The notes: generated by a model from the sequence alone, not told the origin. 33,443 bases of DNA from an uncultured Methylococcaceae bacterium (GCA_903859815.1 CAIOOA010000034.1:1-33443); one strand, 5' to 3'. Shown: positions 24,957 to 33,217, counted from the stretch's first letter. Made by a program: numbers and translations.

Positions 24957-26465
24957 TCATCCTTGCAACTTGCTTTTCAATTTCAATAGTCCTTCATGTC
25001 TAGGATCGGCTTCCAATCCTTCCATGACTTTTTTCATGCTTTGCGCCCGTTCACCCTTTTCATAAAATTCCCAAGCGGCTTGTTCCAAGGTGTCTGCAAT
25101 TTTATTAATGCCGGTTATGGCCTTTTCATTATAGGGGTCGATTTTCAGAACCTCACGATAGGCCCATAATGCATTGCTCCCCGTCGGTGCCGTTAGATAA
25201 CCAACATCAAAATGTATCTCGGCCAGTTCCAGTAGATCCTTGATTTTAAATTGTTGGTCTGGTGAAAGTTCATGAATGATCGGTGGCTGGGCGGGAGGAG
25301 GGGAAATTAAATTCAGGTAAATATTAACGCCAGTAATGGCAGCTATCAAAACGCCAGATGCCATTGAAAAATAGAATAGATTGCCGTGTGGTTGCAGTAG
25401 TGCTTGGAACTCTGCCACGCTTTTAATGCGATCCTCCTGTTTGAATGCCAGACCTCGCTGCAAGGCTTTCCATTGGTTTCGTTTTAAACCAGTAATCGGT
25501 TTTGGGTGTAGAATCAATTCCTGCGCCTTTTCTGCCGACAACTTGCGAAATGGGTGCTGGCCAGACAATAACTCATAGCACACACAAGCCAGTGCATAAA
25601 TGTCATCACGCGGGTCTGGGGCTTGCTCCCGAATTTGTTCAAGACTAGCATAGGCGGGGGTCATTGCGCCAAGGTCACGGGCATTGAATACCGTGGCATC
25701 CGCTCCCTTGTCAGGTCGCCCAATGGCCGTGGCAATGCCAAAATCAAGCACTTTTGCTTCATTCTGCTCTGTGATAAAGACATTGCCGGGTTTGAAGTCG
25801 GAATGCACTATATTTTTCTTGTGTGCATAGGCCAAGGCAGCGCACATCCCTTCTATGATTGTCCAAGCCTGCTTGAAACCCATCCCGCCCGGAGGCATTT
25901 CACGGATCAGGTTGCTTAACGGTCGTCCTTGCAAGTATTCCATTGTCATGAATACTTGCACTCCGTCACGGTCAAAATCATAAACGGTGATGATATTTGG
26001 GTGTGACAGGGTTTGCGCTCGCTTGGTTTCCCTTTGCAATGCAATGAGTGAAACTGGGTTCTTTCGAAAGTCTATGTTCAGTACCTTCAGGGCGACAAAG
26101 GCTTCCCGGTCATTGGCTTCTACTTTGCGCAAATCCAAAGCCTTGAATACCGTACCCATACCGCCCCTGCCCAATTCCTCTTTGAGTACAAAGCGTTCTT
26201 TAATCACCACGCCAACGCTAAGTTCTTGATCGGGCCGAAGTGAGGAGGATGCGGTTAAGTTTCCCCCTGCCAAAGTTTCTAACAGAGTTTTTTGAATTCC
26301 TAGTGACGGTGTGCTTGGTTTATTGGCATCTTGACTGAGCGCAGGCTGAATAATCGTAGGCTTGTCCTCATTGCTGAGAACAATCGTGGCAAGATCATCC
26401 ATGTTAGATTTTGGAACAATTCGTGTGCGTTCTTCGTCTTCATTGCTGGAATCTTGCGAAGCCAT
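24957..26465 (-). CDS. membrane Ser/Thr kinase with HSD catalytic loop and C-terminal helical repeat region
   Basis: A 502-residue protein. The disordered N-terminus carries three acidic/Thr/hydrophobic motifs: ERTRIV (Thr14), LATIVL (Thr27) and PTIIQP (Thr37). The kinase domain (about 92-355) has GRGGMG 99-104, Lys127, HSDFKPGN 221-228 and DFG 241-243. The usual Arg of the HRD motif is Ser, so this is a non-RD kinase, but the catalytic Asp and Asn are kept. One span at about 363-386 is followed by a periplasmic TPR-like region (400-502: ALWAYREVLKIDPYNEKA, GLEADPRHEGLLKLK). It is encoded after the hydrolase and caspase genes and before the sugar cassette. A GGAG lies 10 bases upstream of the ATG. 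A second T6SS-linked kinase is likely but not proven. Confidence 0.88.
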   Translation of the reverse strand: MASQDSSNEDEERTRIVPKSNMDDLATIVLSNEDKPTIIQPALSQDANKPSTPSLGIQKTLLETLAGGNLTASSSLRPDQELSVGVVIKERFVLKEELGRGGMGTVFKALDLRKVEANDREAFVALKVLNIDFRKNPVSLIALQRETKRAQTLSHPNIITVYDFDRDGVQVFMTMEYLQGRPLSNLIREMPPGGMGFKQAWTIIEGMCAALAYAHKKNIVHSDFKPGNVFITEQNEAKVLDFGIATAIGRPDKGADATVFNARDLGAMTPAYASLEQIREQAPDPRDDIYALACVCYELLSGQHPFRKLSAEKAQELILHPKPITGLKRNQWKALQRGLAFKQEDRIKSVAEFQALLQPHGNLFYFSMASGVLIAAITGVNIYLNLISPPPAQPPIIHELSPDQQFKIKDLLELAEIHFDVGYLTAPTGSNALWAYREVLKIDPYNEKAITGINKIADTLEQAAWEFYEKGERAQSMKKVMEGLEADPRHEGLLKLKSKLQG

Positions 26466-26519
26466 GGACTGCGTTCTCCAATGCGGGTAATTAGGCTTAT
26501 AGTCACTACGGAATGGCAG

Positions 26520-27419
26520 TTAGCTTTGCCTGTCAAAGCAAGCGTTGACACTCCAAAATTGGCGCAACTGGTCGAGAATTAACTGCCAACGCTGTTCCCA
26601 ACAGCATACATGATTAAACTCTGGAATTATTATAACCCTTGCTTTGGGCCTTTTCTGTAGCTCAGACCGGAAAATTGAGGGTGGAATCACTTTGTCTTCG
26701 CCGCCTAAATAATGGAATTCCAGAAATTCGCTGTTGGGCCAATGCGCAGGGTTGAGAGAACCCTCCAACCGACTGTATCCATGCCAATCTGCCCATACGT
26801 CAATATCGGTATTGCCAGCCACAGTGACCGCCGCACAGCTAGAAGAAAAACGTTGGGCTAATAATAAAGCCAACGCCCCCCCGCCACTATGACCCATGAA
26901 AACCAAATAGGAATAAGGATGGGTTCGTAAGAAACCGGCCAAACCATTTGCCATGGCATCCACCACTTCAGGTGCGTAACGCCGATGCGTCCACTGCAAA
27001 GGCGAACAACCTGAGTCTTCGGCATGACCATTGTAACAGGGTCGACCCAAATACAATGATGGCGAAGGATCCAACGCCATCAATCGTAACATTAATGGTT
27101 TTCTAGGGGTTGGATCGGATGACACTTGGTTTATAGAAGCCCAGGGGATGCCATCGCCTTCCAAATAGACATGTAAAGTCTTGCCTGTCTCTATACCTTC
27201 CTTGCTAAAGCTTTCAAGCTGAAAGCTTTTACCATCAATAGCCTGATGAGTCAGTCCCAATTCGATGCCTTGCTGCAACAACTGTTGGGAAGGGCTGGAG
27301 CAGGATTGGAGTAAGGTTCCTAATAGTAAAAAAGCAGTAGTCTTGTCAATGTTTGCAAACCAACAATAACGACTTGACTTTAAAGTCCGAACTGCACCGC
27401 CCTGAAGCATCCAACCCAT
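26520..27419 (-). CDS. predicted lipoprotein alpha/beta hydrolase
   Basis: A 299-residue alpha/beta hydrolase. The N-terminal hydrophobic stretch FLLLGTLLQSC ends in a lipobox with Cys40, which suggests export and lipid anchoring. The exported part has a complete apparent triad: GHSGGG with Ser178 as the nucleophile elbow, Asp242 in GGEDKVIP and His270 in EFNHVCCW. Substrate is unknown; esterase or lipase activity is a class-level guess. The N-terminus before the hydrophobic stretch is long for a signal peptide, so the true start is uncertain (ATG at 27410 is an alternative). The last ten codons come from a dispersed repeat. It lies between the caspase gene (20-bp gap) and the kinase (54-bp gap). 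Confidence 0.78.
   Translation of the reverse strand: MGWMLQGGAVRTLKSSRYCWFANIDKTTAFLLLGTLLQSCSSPSQQLLQQGIELGLTHQAIDGKSFQLESFSKEGIETGKTLHVYLEGDGIPWASINQVSSDPTPRKPLMLRLMALDPSPSLYLGRPCYNGHAEDSGCSPLQWTHRRYAPEVVDAMANGLAGFLRTHPYSYLVFMGHSGGGALALLLAQRFSSSCAAVTVAGNTDIDVWADWHGYSRLEGSLNPAHWPNSEFLEFHYLGGEDKVIPPSIFRSELQKRPKARVIIIPEFNHVCCWEQRWQLILDQLRQFWSVNACFDRQS
26528..26554. repeat. dispersed copy of the right-end 34-bp repeat, inside the hydrolase 3' end
   Basis: These 27 bases match the first 27 bases of the tandem unit at the right end in all but one position (A for G at 26550). The shared core is GTCAAAGCAAGCGTTGAC. On the minus strand they encode SVNACFDRQ of the hydrolase, just before its stop codon. 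The repeat therefore appears to have replaced or extended the original C-terminus of the gene. Confidence 0.85.
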
Positions 27420-27439
27420 CCCACGATTTCAACGCATGA

Positions 27440-30157
27440 TTAAGCCTCTGGCACGAAGAAGAATGGGCTGCCTTCATGCCCCGCATTTTGCAAGGGTGCA
27501 TATTGAGGTGTTTGCTGGAATCCAACTTTGGCCGAAGCAGGACGCATCGCGAGGGAAACATCCCGATAAAGGGTGTAATCTTCGACAATTTGCTTGTTGC
27601 TGCGTAACACTTTCAAAAAAGCATCTGCAAATATGGAATGGTCGCCACCGCCCGCATCCATGACTGGCTGTACGCCGCCGGATGTCAGGACGGTCCTGGC
27701 TTTGCGGCTAGTCATCACTTTCAGCCATTTCTCACGCTTGCTCTCGTCCATGCCATCTGGAAGCCTAGCCACTCCCGAACCAGTCATTGCGCCGGAATAG
27801 CAAGAATCCGCCACCACGATGACGTGCCGGGCCGGTACGATACTGAGAAATTCGGTAATGTTTGCGCTGGAAATCCAATTCGCCGAATTGCCCACCTCCG
27901 CGTCGGTGGGAAGCCAATAAGCATTTTGATTGCTTTTGTCGATTTCACCGTGACCAGCATAATAGACCAAGAGATTGTCCTGTTCGGTCAAGTTTTTCTT
28001 CATCTCGTTAAGGGCTGACATAATGGCATGGCGATTGGCGTTGATTAACAAAGTCGTCTTGAAGCCATAACGTTCACGCAGTATCAATTCCACGCTTTTG
28101 GCATCATTGATCGGTGTTTTCAACCCAGGGTAGGCTTTATAGTCGGCATTGCCGATGATTAGTGCATAAAACCGTCCAAAGCTGACATTTCCGGGACGCA
28201 GATTACTACCTTGCCTAGATTGGGCCGAGGCTTCTATTTTTTCTGCGGTGGCTTCGCCAACCAAGCTGACCATTAAATCCACCTTCCGGTTTCGTTTGTC
28301 GGTGGCGGCAATATTGATTTGGGTTTGACCTTCAGAAACATCAATCGGAATACGGAATACCCCGGAGGCATCCACCGATTGTGCTTGATTGTTGACAGTC
28401 AGGCTATTCAAGCCATCCGGTGAATTGATTCTGCCGACAATCTCCTTGCGTTTGTCACCGCTTTTTACTTGTATGGTTGGCATACCTCGGGTCAAAGGCA
28501 TGGGAGGGTCGATGATCTCAATCTTGGGCCCTTCGGTCAGCTTAAGCGAATCTTGACCTGCATCGGCAAGCTTGCGGTTCTGTTGCTGAACCTGTTCGCG
28601 CAAAGAGGCAATCTCCTTGGCATCGTCTTGCAATTCTTTTTTGCGTGATTCGATCTGGCTTCGGTCTACCCCGCCGCTAGTCAGCCACTGAGTCAGATCG
28701 CCGGATTTTCTTTGATAACTGATGATCTTGTCATTCAATGCCGCTTGCATGGGCGACAATTCACCTCGCTGACTTCCGGCTGGTTTGACAGAGGATGCTT
28801 CCACGCGTGGGGAAGCGGCTATGGTCTTTTCTTGACGCACCGCTTCCCGTTCGCGGTTGACCGCTTGACGCTCCTTGCTGACTGAGGCCGACATCGCCGC
28901 CACTTTGGCCTCTTGGGATCTTAATTGGGCTTGCCTTTGACGCAATTCTTCTTCCAATTGGCGTAATGCGCTATCGTCTGCTTTGGCTGGCTGCGCCTTT
29001 TCTTGTTGGATTTTCCGTTGCGTGTCTTCCAATTCATCACGGGCGCGACTGAGTGCTTCTTGCTGGCTTGCCAGTTGTTGCTTGGTTTCCGCCAGTTCGC
29101 CACGCAGTTGGCTGGCTTCCATTCGGCTTCTTTCCGCATCCTCACGGATTTTATCGGTGTCGGTCAAGGACTCGGTCATGGAAGCCAAGCGAGCTTGCTG
29201 GGCTTTGAGTTGTTCCTCTTTCTGCCTTAATTCAGCTTCCAACTGACGCAACTCGGCATCGTCATTTTTGCTTGGCATCGCTTTTTGTTCTTGGATTTTC
29301 ATCCGAGTAGCTTCCATTTCATCTTGTGACCGTCGCAAAGACTCTTGCTGTTCGATGATTTTGTTCTGAGCCTCTGCCAATTGGGCGCGGGCCTGAGCGG
29401 CTTCCTGACGGCTAAGCTCTGCTTCGCGTCGGCTGGTTTCAGCCTCCCGGCGCAATGATTCCAATTCTTTGCTGTTATCTTGTGGGATTATACCCCTGCG
29501 ACGCAAGGAGTCTGGTTCGTTAGTATCGGCTTGGGCCAGCATGGTTTCTTTAGAGGGTTGGCCTGTTGACATCTGCCTGTCTCCAATCGCCGAGGTGAAT
29601 TGCAGGCCGACAGTTTCCAAACCCGAAGCCTTGCGATACCACCTATTGGCGGCTTCAATGTCCACTGAGGTTCCCAGACCCTTCTCATACAGATGGCCCA
29701 AGTTAAGCTGTGCTTCCCCATTGCCTTGTTCCGCCGACTTCTTATACCATTCAAAAGCCGCCTTAAAATCAGCGGGTTGTCCAAGCCCCTTTTCAAAGAT
29801 TTGGCCTACGATATTCTGCGCTTCGGGGTCGCCTTCCTGCGCCCTTGGCAACCAGACTTTGAGTGAACTGGCATAATTGGCGCGATCATAAGCGACATAT
29901 TCGCCGCCGCGCACCTCGCAATCCGCCGCCGTGGTTCGTATCGGTCGGCGGGCAGAGAGGTAAGTCATCTGCGTCCCCATCTTGCGCACCTGTCCCGGTA
30001 GCAAGCAATCCACCACGAATAATTTGTTGGTGTCCTCGATATAGCCTTCGGTCGCTTTCGCCATTTCCTCCTTGCTGACATTGCGGGCGCAAGCGACCAG
30101 CAAGGTGGCGCTGACCGCGATGACTATGGTGCGTTGTTTCAGACTGGCTTTGGGCAT
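27440..30157 (-). CDS. caspase-like (peptidase C14) lipoprotein with Sel1 repeats and coiled coil
   Basis: A 905-residue protein. An N-terminal signal ends in the lipobox LVAC with Cys23, so it is probably a periplasm-facing lipoprotein. Two Sel1-type repeats occupy about 109-180 (GQIFEKGLGQPADFKAAFEW, then GHLYEKGLGTSVD). A long charged coiled coil follows at about 225-450 and contains two similar blocks offset by 95 residues. A beta-rich region at about 575-650 precedes the caspase-like domain (663-890) with FYALIIGNADY, catalytic His736 in YYAGHGE and Cys786 in VADSCYSG. Both catalytic residues are intact. An AAGGAG ribosome site lies 9 bases before the ATG. It heads the group with the hydrolase and the kinase. 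Target and trigger are unknown. Confidence 0.9.
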   Translation of the reverse strand: MPKASLKQRTIVIAVSATLLVACARNVSKEEMAKATEGYIEDTNKLFVVDCLLPGQVRKMGTQMTYLSARRPIRTTAADCEVRGGEYVAYDRANYASSLKVWLPRAQEGDPEAQNIVGQIFEKGLGQPADFKAAFEWYKKSAEQGNGEAQLNLGHLYEKGLGTSVDIEAANRWYRKASGLETVGLQFTSAIGDRQMSTGQPSKETMLAQADTNEPDSLRRRGIIPQDNSKELESLRREAETSRREAELSRQEAAQARAQLAEAQNKIIEQQESLRRSQDEMEATRMKIQEQKAMPSKNDDAELRQLEAELRQKEEQLKAQQARLASMTESLTDTDKIREDAERSRMEASQLRGELAETKQQLASQQEALSRARDELEDTQRKIQQEKAQPAKADDSALRQLEEELRQRQAQLRSQEAKVAAMSASVSKERQAVNREREAVRQEKTIAASPRVEASSVKPAGSQRGELSPMQAALNDKIISYQRKSGDLTQWLTSGGVDRSQIESRKKELQDDAKEIASLREQVQQQNRKLADAGQDSLKLTEGPKIEIIDPPMPLTRGMPTIQVKSGDKRKEIVGRINSPDGLNSLTVNNQAQSVDASGVFRIPIDVSEGQTQINIAATDKRNRKVDLMVSLVGEATAEKIEASAQSRQGSNLRPGNVSFGRFYALIIGNADYKAYPGLKTPINDAKSVELILRERYGFKTTLLINANRHAIMSALNEMKKNLTEQDNLLVYYAGHGEIDKSNQNAYWLPTDAEVGNSANWISSANITEFLSIVPARHVIVVADSCYSGAMTGSGVARLPDGMDESKREKWLKVMTSRKARTVLTSGGVQPVMDAGGGDHSIFADAFLKVLRSNKQIVEDYTLYRDVSLAMRPASAKVGFQQTPQYAPLQNAGHEGSPFFFVPEA

Positions 30158-30198
30158 GGCTCGTCACTCCTTCAGATAATAGTTCAGCTTGAATGCAA

Positions 30199-30226
30199 AA
30201 CATAGCAGTAAACTGTAAAAACGCAA
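30199..30226 (-). promoter_or_regulatory. possible promoter of the caspase-hydrolase-kinase group
   Basis: The minus strand reads TTGCGT (30221-30226), a 16-base spacer, then TATGTT (30199-30204), about 40 bases before the caspase gene ATG. Both boxes match four of six consensus positions. The position is sensible for the first gene of the group, but this is a by-eye match. Confidence 0.33.
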
Positions 30227-30338
30227 GCAATGAATAAATGCATTGGTCATTTTTGCTAAAAAATTTTGGTTTCTTCGCCGATCAATCGACCATTTTTGGA
30301 CTATGCTCAAAATGATTTCGGTGTTCACAGCAATGAAA

Positions 30339-30616
30339 TCAAGCTACTTCTTGCAATAATCCACTGTCAAAGGCAAGCAAGAAACCAACCGCCAGACAAT
30401 GACGTAATGCCTGAGACTGGTAGGTTTTAATCCAGCATCCCATGAAAAGGAGACTGACGATGCCATCAGCATGTGGCCATTCGTACCGTCCTTCCTTGGC
30501 TGCATAGCCACTCAAACTAATTTTAGAAGGGGGCGAAGAAAAAAGTCTTCTGGTTTTTCAAGAAGATGATTGACAACCTCCAGTGCAGCATAAGCGGCTT
30601 CAATATCGTGACTCAT
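30339..30616 (-). pseudogene. small hypothetical gene broken by a one-base frameshift
   Basis: An ATG at 30616 overlaps the methyltransferase stop (ATGA). The frame reads MSHDIEAAYAALEVVNHLLE and on to FFLRP, then hits TGA at 30512 after 34 codons. At a run of five C (minus strand, about 30528-30532) the -1 frame takes over smoothly: PSKISLSGYAAKEGRYEW, later LLFMGCWIKTYQSQALRH, ending in LLQEVA and TGA at 30339. Restoring one C gives about 92 residues. This may be a true mutation or a homopolymer sequencing error. I do not recognise the product. The overlap suggests it was made together with the methyltransferase. Confidence 0.55.
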
Positions 30617-32937
30617 GCTACTTCCTCAAGTTCATCCACTTCAATGCCAGAATAACTATCATCCCTATCTATCAATGAATAATAAGCGGAGGCAGGAACC
30701 TTCTCTGGATACCAATTATTCATTTCTGCTTTATTAATGTTATTTCCGATAACTTCTGCTAGCAAAGGTGGGAAGGCGTTGCCAACTTGAATGCATTGCT
30801 CTTGTCTGGGTCCTTTAAATTCAATGCTATCGGGAAATGTCTGGATTCTGGCTGCTTCCCTTACGGTTAAAGCTCGATCTAACCATGGATGAATTGGAAA
30901 GGCATTGTGCCCGGGAACCATGGTAAAAGCAGGACGATCCCGGTGTAATCGTTTAAAAACATGAGAATAGTTTTTCACATTGTCAGTTCTATAACCAACC
31001 TTTAAATGAGGGGGTAAAGCATCAATGACTAGACGACCACCTTCAGGGATATACTTATATCTTTCAACGAGCAATGCCTTGTGTCGCATAGGTGCGTGGC
31101 AGGTAAATCGCTCATGAGATATTGGTGTGGCAAGGTCTGAAATAACTTCACCCACAGTCCTGTATGGGTCTTGCCAATCCTTAGGCTCAGCAAAAAATTT
31201 CTTTTTCGGCCAAGGGATAATGTGTCCTGTTCGATTGCCAATGATAAGAAGGCGACGCCTTAGTTGCGGAACTCCATAATCGGCAGCATTTAAGATGCGT
31301 GCTTCACATTGCTCATACCCGGCAGCCTTAAATTCCTCAATAACTGCGCTCAGGAACAAGCCATTATCGAGATTTGCCAATCCCGGAACATTTTCCATAA
31401 CGAACCATCTTGGATGAATTTCCCGTACCATATCAACGAACGAGAATACTAACTTATTTCGTGGATCATCATGTGGCGCATAACCTTTAGTATTAATAAA
31501 TCGGCGTTTACCAAATATCGAAAAACCTTGACAGGGTGGCCCACCAGCAACGATGCCAATTTCTATTCCTTTCAGTCTATCCACCACATCCATCCGTACC
31601 GCTGCCAAAGAAAGGTCGGCTTCCAAGTGCTGACAATGCGAAAAATTATCTCTATGGGTAATGTTTGCATATTTGTTTAAATCAACACCTAAAGTGGGTA
31701 TCCATCCTGCCCGTTCCAATCCTATTGTAATGCCTCCTGCACCGCAAAATAAATCAACAAATCCAGAGCCTATACGAGAGTAAGATAATTTTTTTGATGC
31801 TATATTAAAGTCAAATAATTGGGGAATACTAAATTCGCCAGTGATTCTCCTATTGGCATGTTCGATGATTGAGCATCCAATTAACTCAGCAAGTTTAGGA
31901 GGAACTGCGTTACCTACTAATATACACTGATTTCGCCGATCACCAGCGAATATGAAATCATCAGGAAATGACTGTAGACGAGCTGCTTCTCTTGGTGTCA
32001 AGCTACGGTTAAGCGTGGGATGGATAGGGAAGGCATTATTGCCTGGCACCATTGTCAGGGCAGGTTGATCCCTATGCAACCTTTTATAAGTATTGCCAAA
32101 GTTACCTCGTCTAATTTCGATAGGTATATCCTCTGGCGGCGGAAGCCTTCCACCTTCTGGGATAAGCATGTAGCGCCGTACTACCTTTTCTGAATGGTTA
32201 AGCGCTATATGGTTCGCTACTTCTTCGCCTTTCCACGCCAAATCACTAATGGCATCCCAAGTCGTGTTATAGCTATTTTGTCCTTTGGGGCCATGTGAGG
32301 GATTGGGAAAAGAAAAGCTTGCGCTATGTTTAGTTCCGAAGAAGAAAACCCGTTTTCTGAATTGAGGAACTCCATAGTCGGCAGCATCCAATACAGAGCA
32401 ATATATTGTATATCCAAGCTGCTGAAAAACAGTCGAAATATGGTCTCTGAAACGACCACCGTACATTGTAGTCAAAGCTTTTACGTTTTCCATTAAAATA
32501 AATTTAGGCTCCAATTCTTCGACTATTCGTGCGAATGACGCGAACAAATTGTTCCTTGGATCACCTGATAGCTTATCCCCAAGCGTGGAAAACCCTTGGC
32601 AGGGAGGGCCACCTACAATGATATCTGGTTTAATCCCATTCGCTGCCTCGACCAATTGGATACCAGAAAGCTTTCGGGCATCTTCACGGATAAACGGTAT
32701 GTTAGGCCGATTAATTTTATGTGTTTTTTCAGCATGAAGAGAAATGTCACTGGCAACAGCAATTTCAAAACCCGCCTGTTCAAGGCCAAGATGAAGCCCC
32801 CCTGCACCCGAAAACAAAGCAAAAACAGTCAGTTTTTTGTTTTTCAAATCCTGCAACCATTCCCTAAAGGCGGGAGATTCTTGCAGAATCACGGGAACTT
32901 CGGTTTCCAGCAATTGTTTAATTTCAGTGATATTCAT
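30613..32937 (-). CDS. tandem double-domain cytosine-5 DNA methyltransferase
   Basis: A 774-residue protein made of two full C5-methyltransferase domains. Domain 1 (about 35-365): FSGAGG 42-47, PPCQGFS with Cys113, ENV 150-152, QFRKR 192-196, REAARLQSFP and GNAVPP 342-347. Domain 2 (about 390-735): FCGAGG 397-402, PPCQGFS with Cys469, ENV 515-517, QLRRR 558-562, REAARIQTFP and GNAFPP 719-724. All catalytic motifs are kept in both. The target-recognition parts also resemble each other (IPEGGRL; KRLHRD followed by a TMVPG and FPIHP stretch), which points to an internal duplication. A single C5-methyltransferase is usually 330-450 residues. No restriction endonuclease is visible next to it. No clear ribosome site precedes the ATG; a TATAAT lies 43 bases upstream. 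Confidence 0.93.
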   Translation of the reverse strand: MNITEIKQLLETEVPVILQESPAFREWLQDLKNKKLTVFALFSGAGGLHLGLEQAGFEIAVASDISLHAEKTHKINRPNIPFIREDARKLSGIQLVEAANGIKPDIIVGGPPCQGFSTLGDKLSGDPRNNLFASFARIVEELEPKFILMENVKALTTMYGGRFRDHISTVFQQLGYTIYCSVLDAADYGVPQFRKRVFFFGTKHSASFSFPNPSHGPKGQNSYNTTWDAISDLAWKGEEVANHIALNHSEKVVRRYMLIPEGGRLPPPEDIPIEIRRGNFGNTYKRLHRDQPALTMVPGNNAFPIHPTLNRSLTPREAARLQSFPDDFIFAGDRRNQCILVGNAVPPKLAELIGCSIIEHANRRITGEFSIPQLFDFNIASKKLSYSRIGSGFVDLFCGAGGITIGLERAGWIPTLGVDLNKYANITHRDNFSHCQHLEADLSLAAVRMDVVDRLKGIEIGIVAGGPPCQGFSIFGKRRFINTKGYAPHDDPRNKLVFSFVDMVREIHPRWFVMENVPGLANLDNGLFLSAVIEEFKAAGYEQCEARILNAADYGVPQLRRRLLIIGNRTGHIIPWPKKKFFAEPKDWQDPYRTVGEVISDLATPISHERFTCHAPMRHKALLVERYKYIPEGGRLVIDALPPHLKVGYRTDNVKNYSHVFKRLHRDRPAFTMVPGHNAFPIHPWLDRALTVREAARIQTFPDSIEFKGPRQEQCIQVGNAFPPLLAEVIGNNINKAEMNNWYPEKVPASAYYSLIDRDDSYSGIEVDELEEVA

Positions 32938-33217
32938 TGGGTGTAGTCAAATTAAGCAGATGATGGAGGATGTCAGTCCATTATAGATCATTGGTGCCTA
33001 GGGATACACCGAAGAGCTAAGGGGGTTAATGCGATGCAAACGAAGAAGAGGTTTTTGATTTTATCGGGAGTGCCAAGCCTGCCTTGTCCGAGCATAATCT
33101 CGTCAGAAAATGCCAATAGGGGATTATGCCGTTGTTATTTCGTCCCTGAAACAACACCTATCCGGGGAAAACATTAACCCACGGATACGAAAAAATTGGT
33201 TATTAATTAGCACGGCG
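32938..33217. other. non-coding stretch between the methyltransferase and the repeat region
   Basis: No convincing gene lies in 32938-33443. The first 280 bases hold the possible -10 box near 32980 and otherwise no domain-bearing frame, RNA gene or strong hairpin that I can recognise. A plus-strand open frame at 33110-33313 runs into the repeats and does not look like a real protein. Confidence 0.5.
32980..32985 (-). promoter_or_regulatory. perfect -10 box upstream of the methyltransferase gene
   Basis: TATAAT on the minus strand, 43 bases before the ATG at 32937. No convincing -35 box lies at the right distance. It may need an activator, or it may be chance. Confidence 0.35.

Noticed and set aside
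26520-27419. Hydrolase as a T6SS lipase effector
   Set aside because: The GHSGGG motif would fit, but the lipobox points to an anchored envelope protein, there is no adjacent vgrG, PAAR or adaptor gene, and no immunity gene beside it.
30242-30300. T-rich stretch on the minus strand as terminator of the methyltransferase transcript
   Set aside because: A run of six T follows only weak pairing; no stable stem can be drawn by eye.
30339-32937. Complete restriction-modification system
   Set aside because: Only methyltransferase domains are recognisable. The short broken frame downstream is too small and has no nuclease motif, so a restriction partner cannot be claimed.
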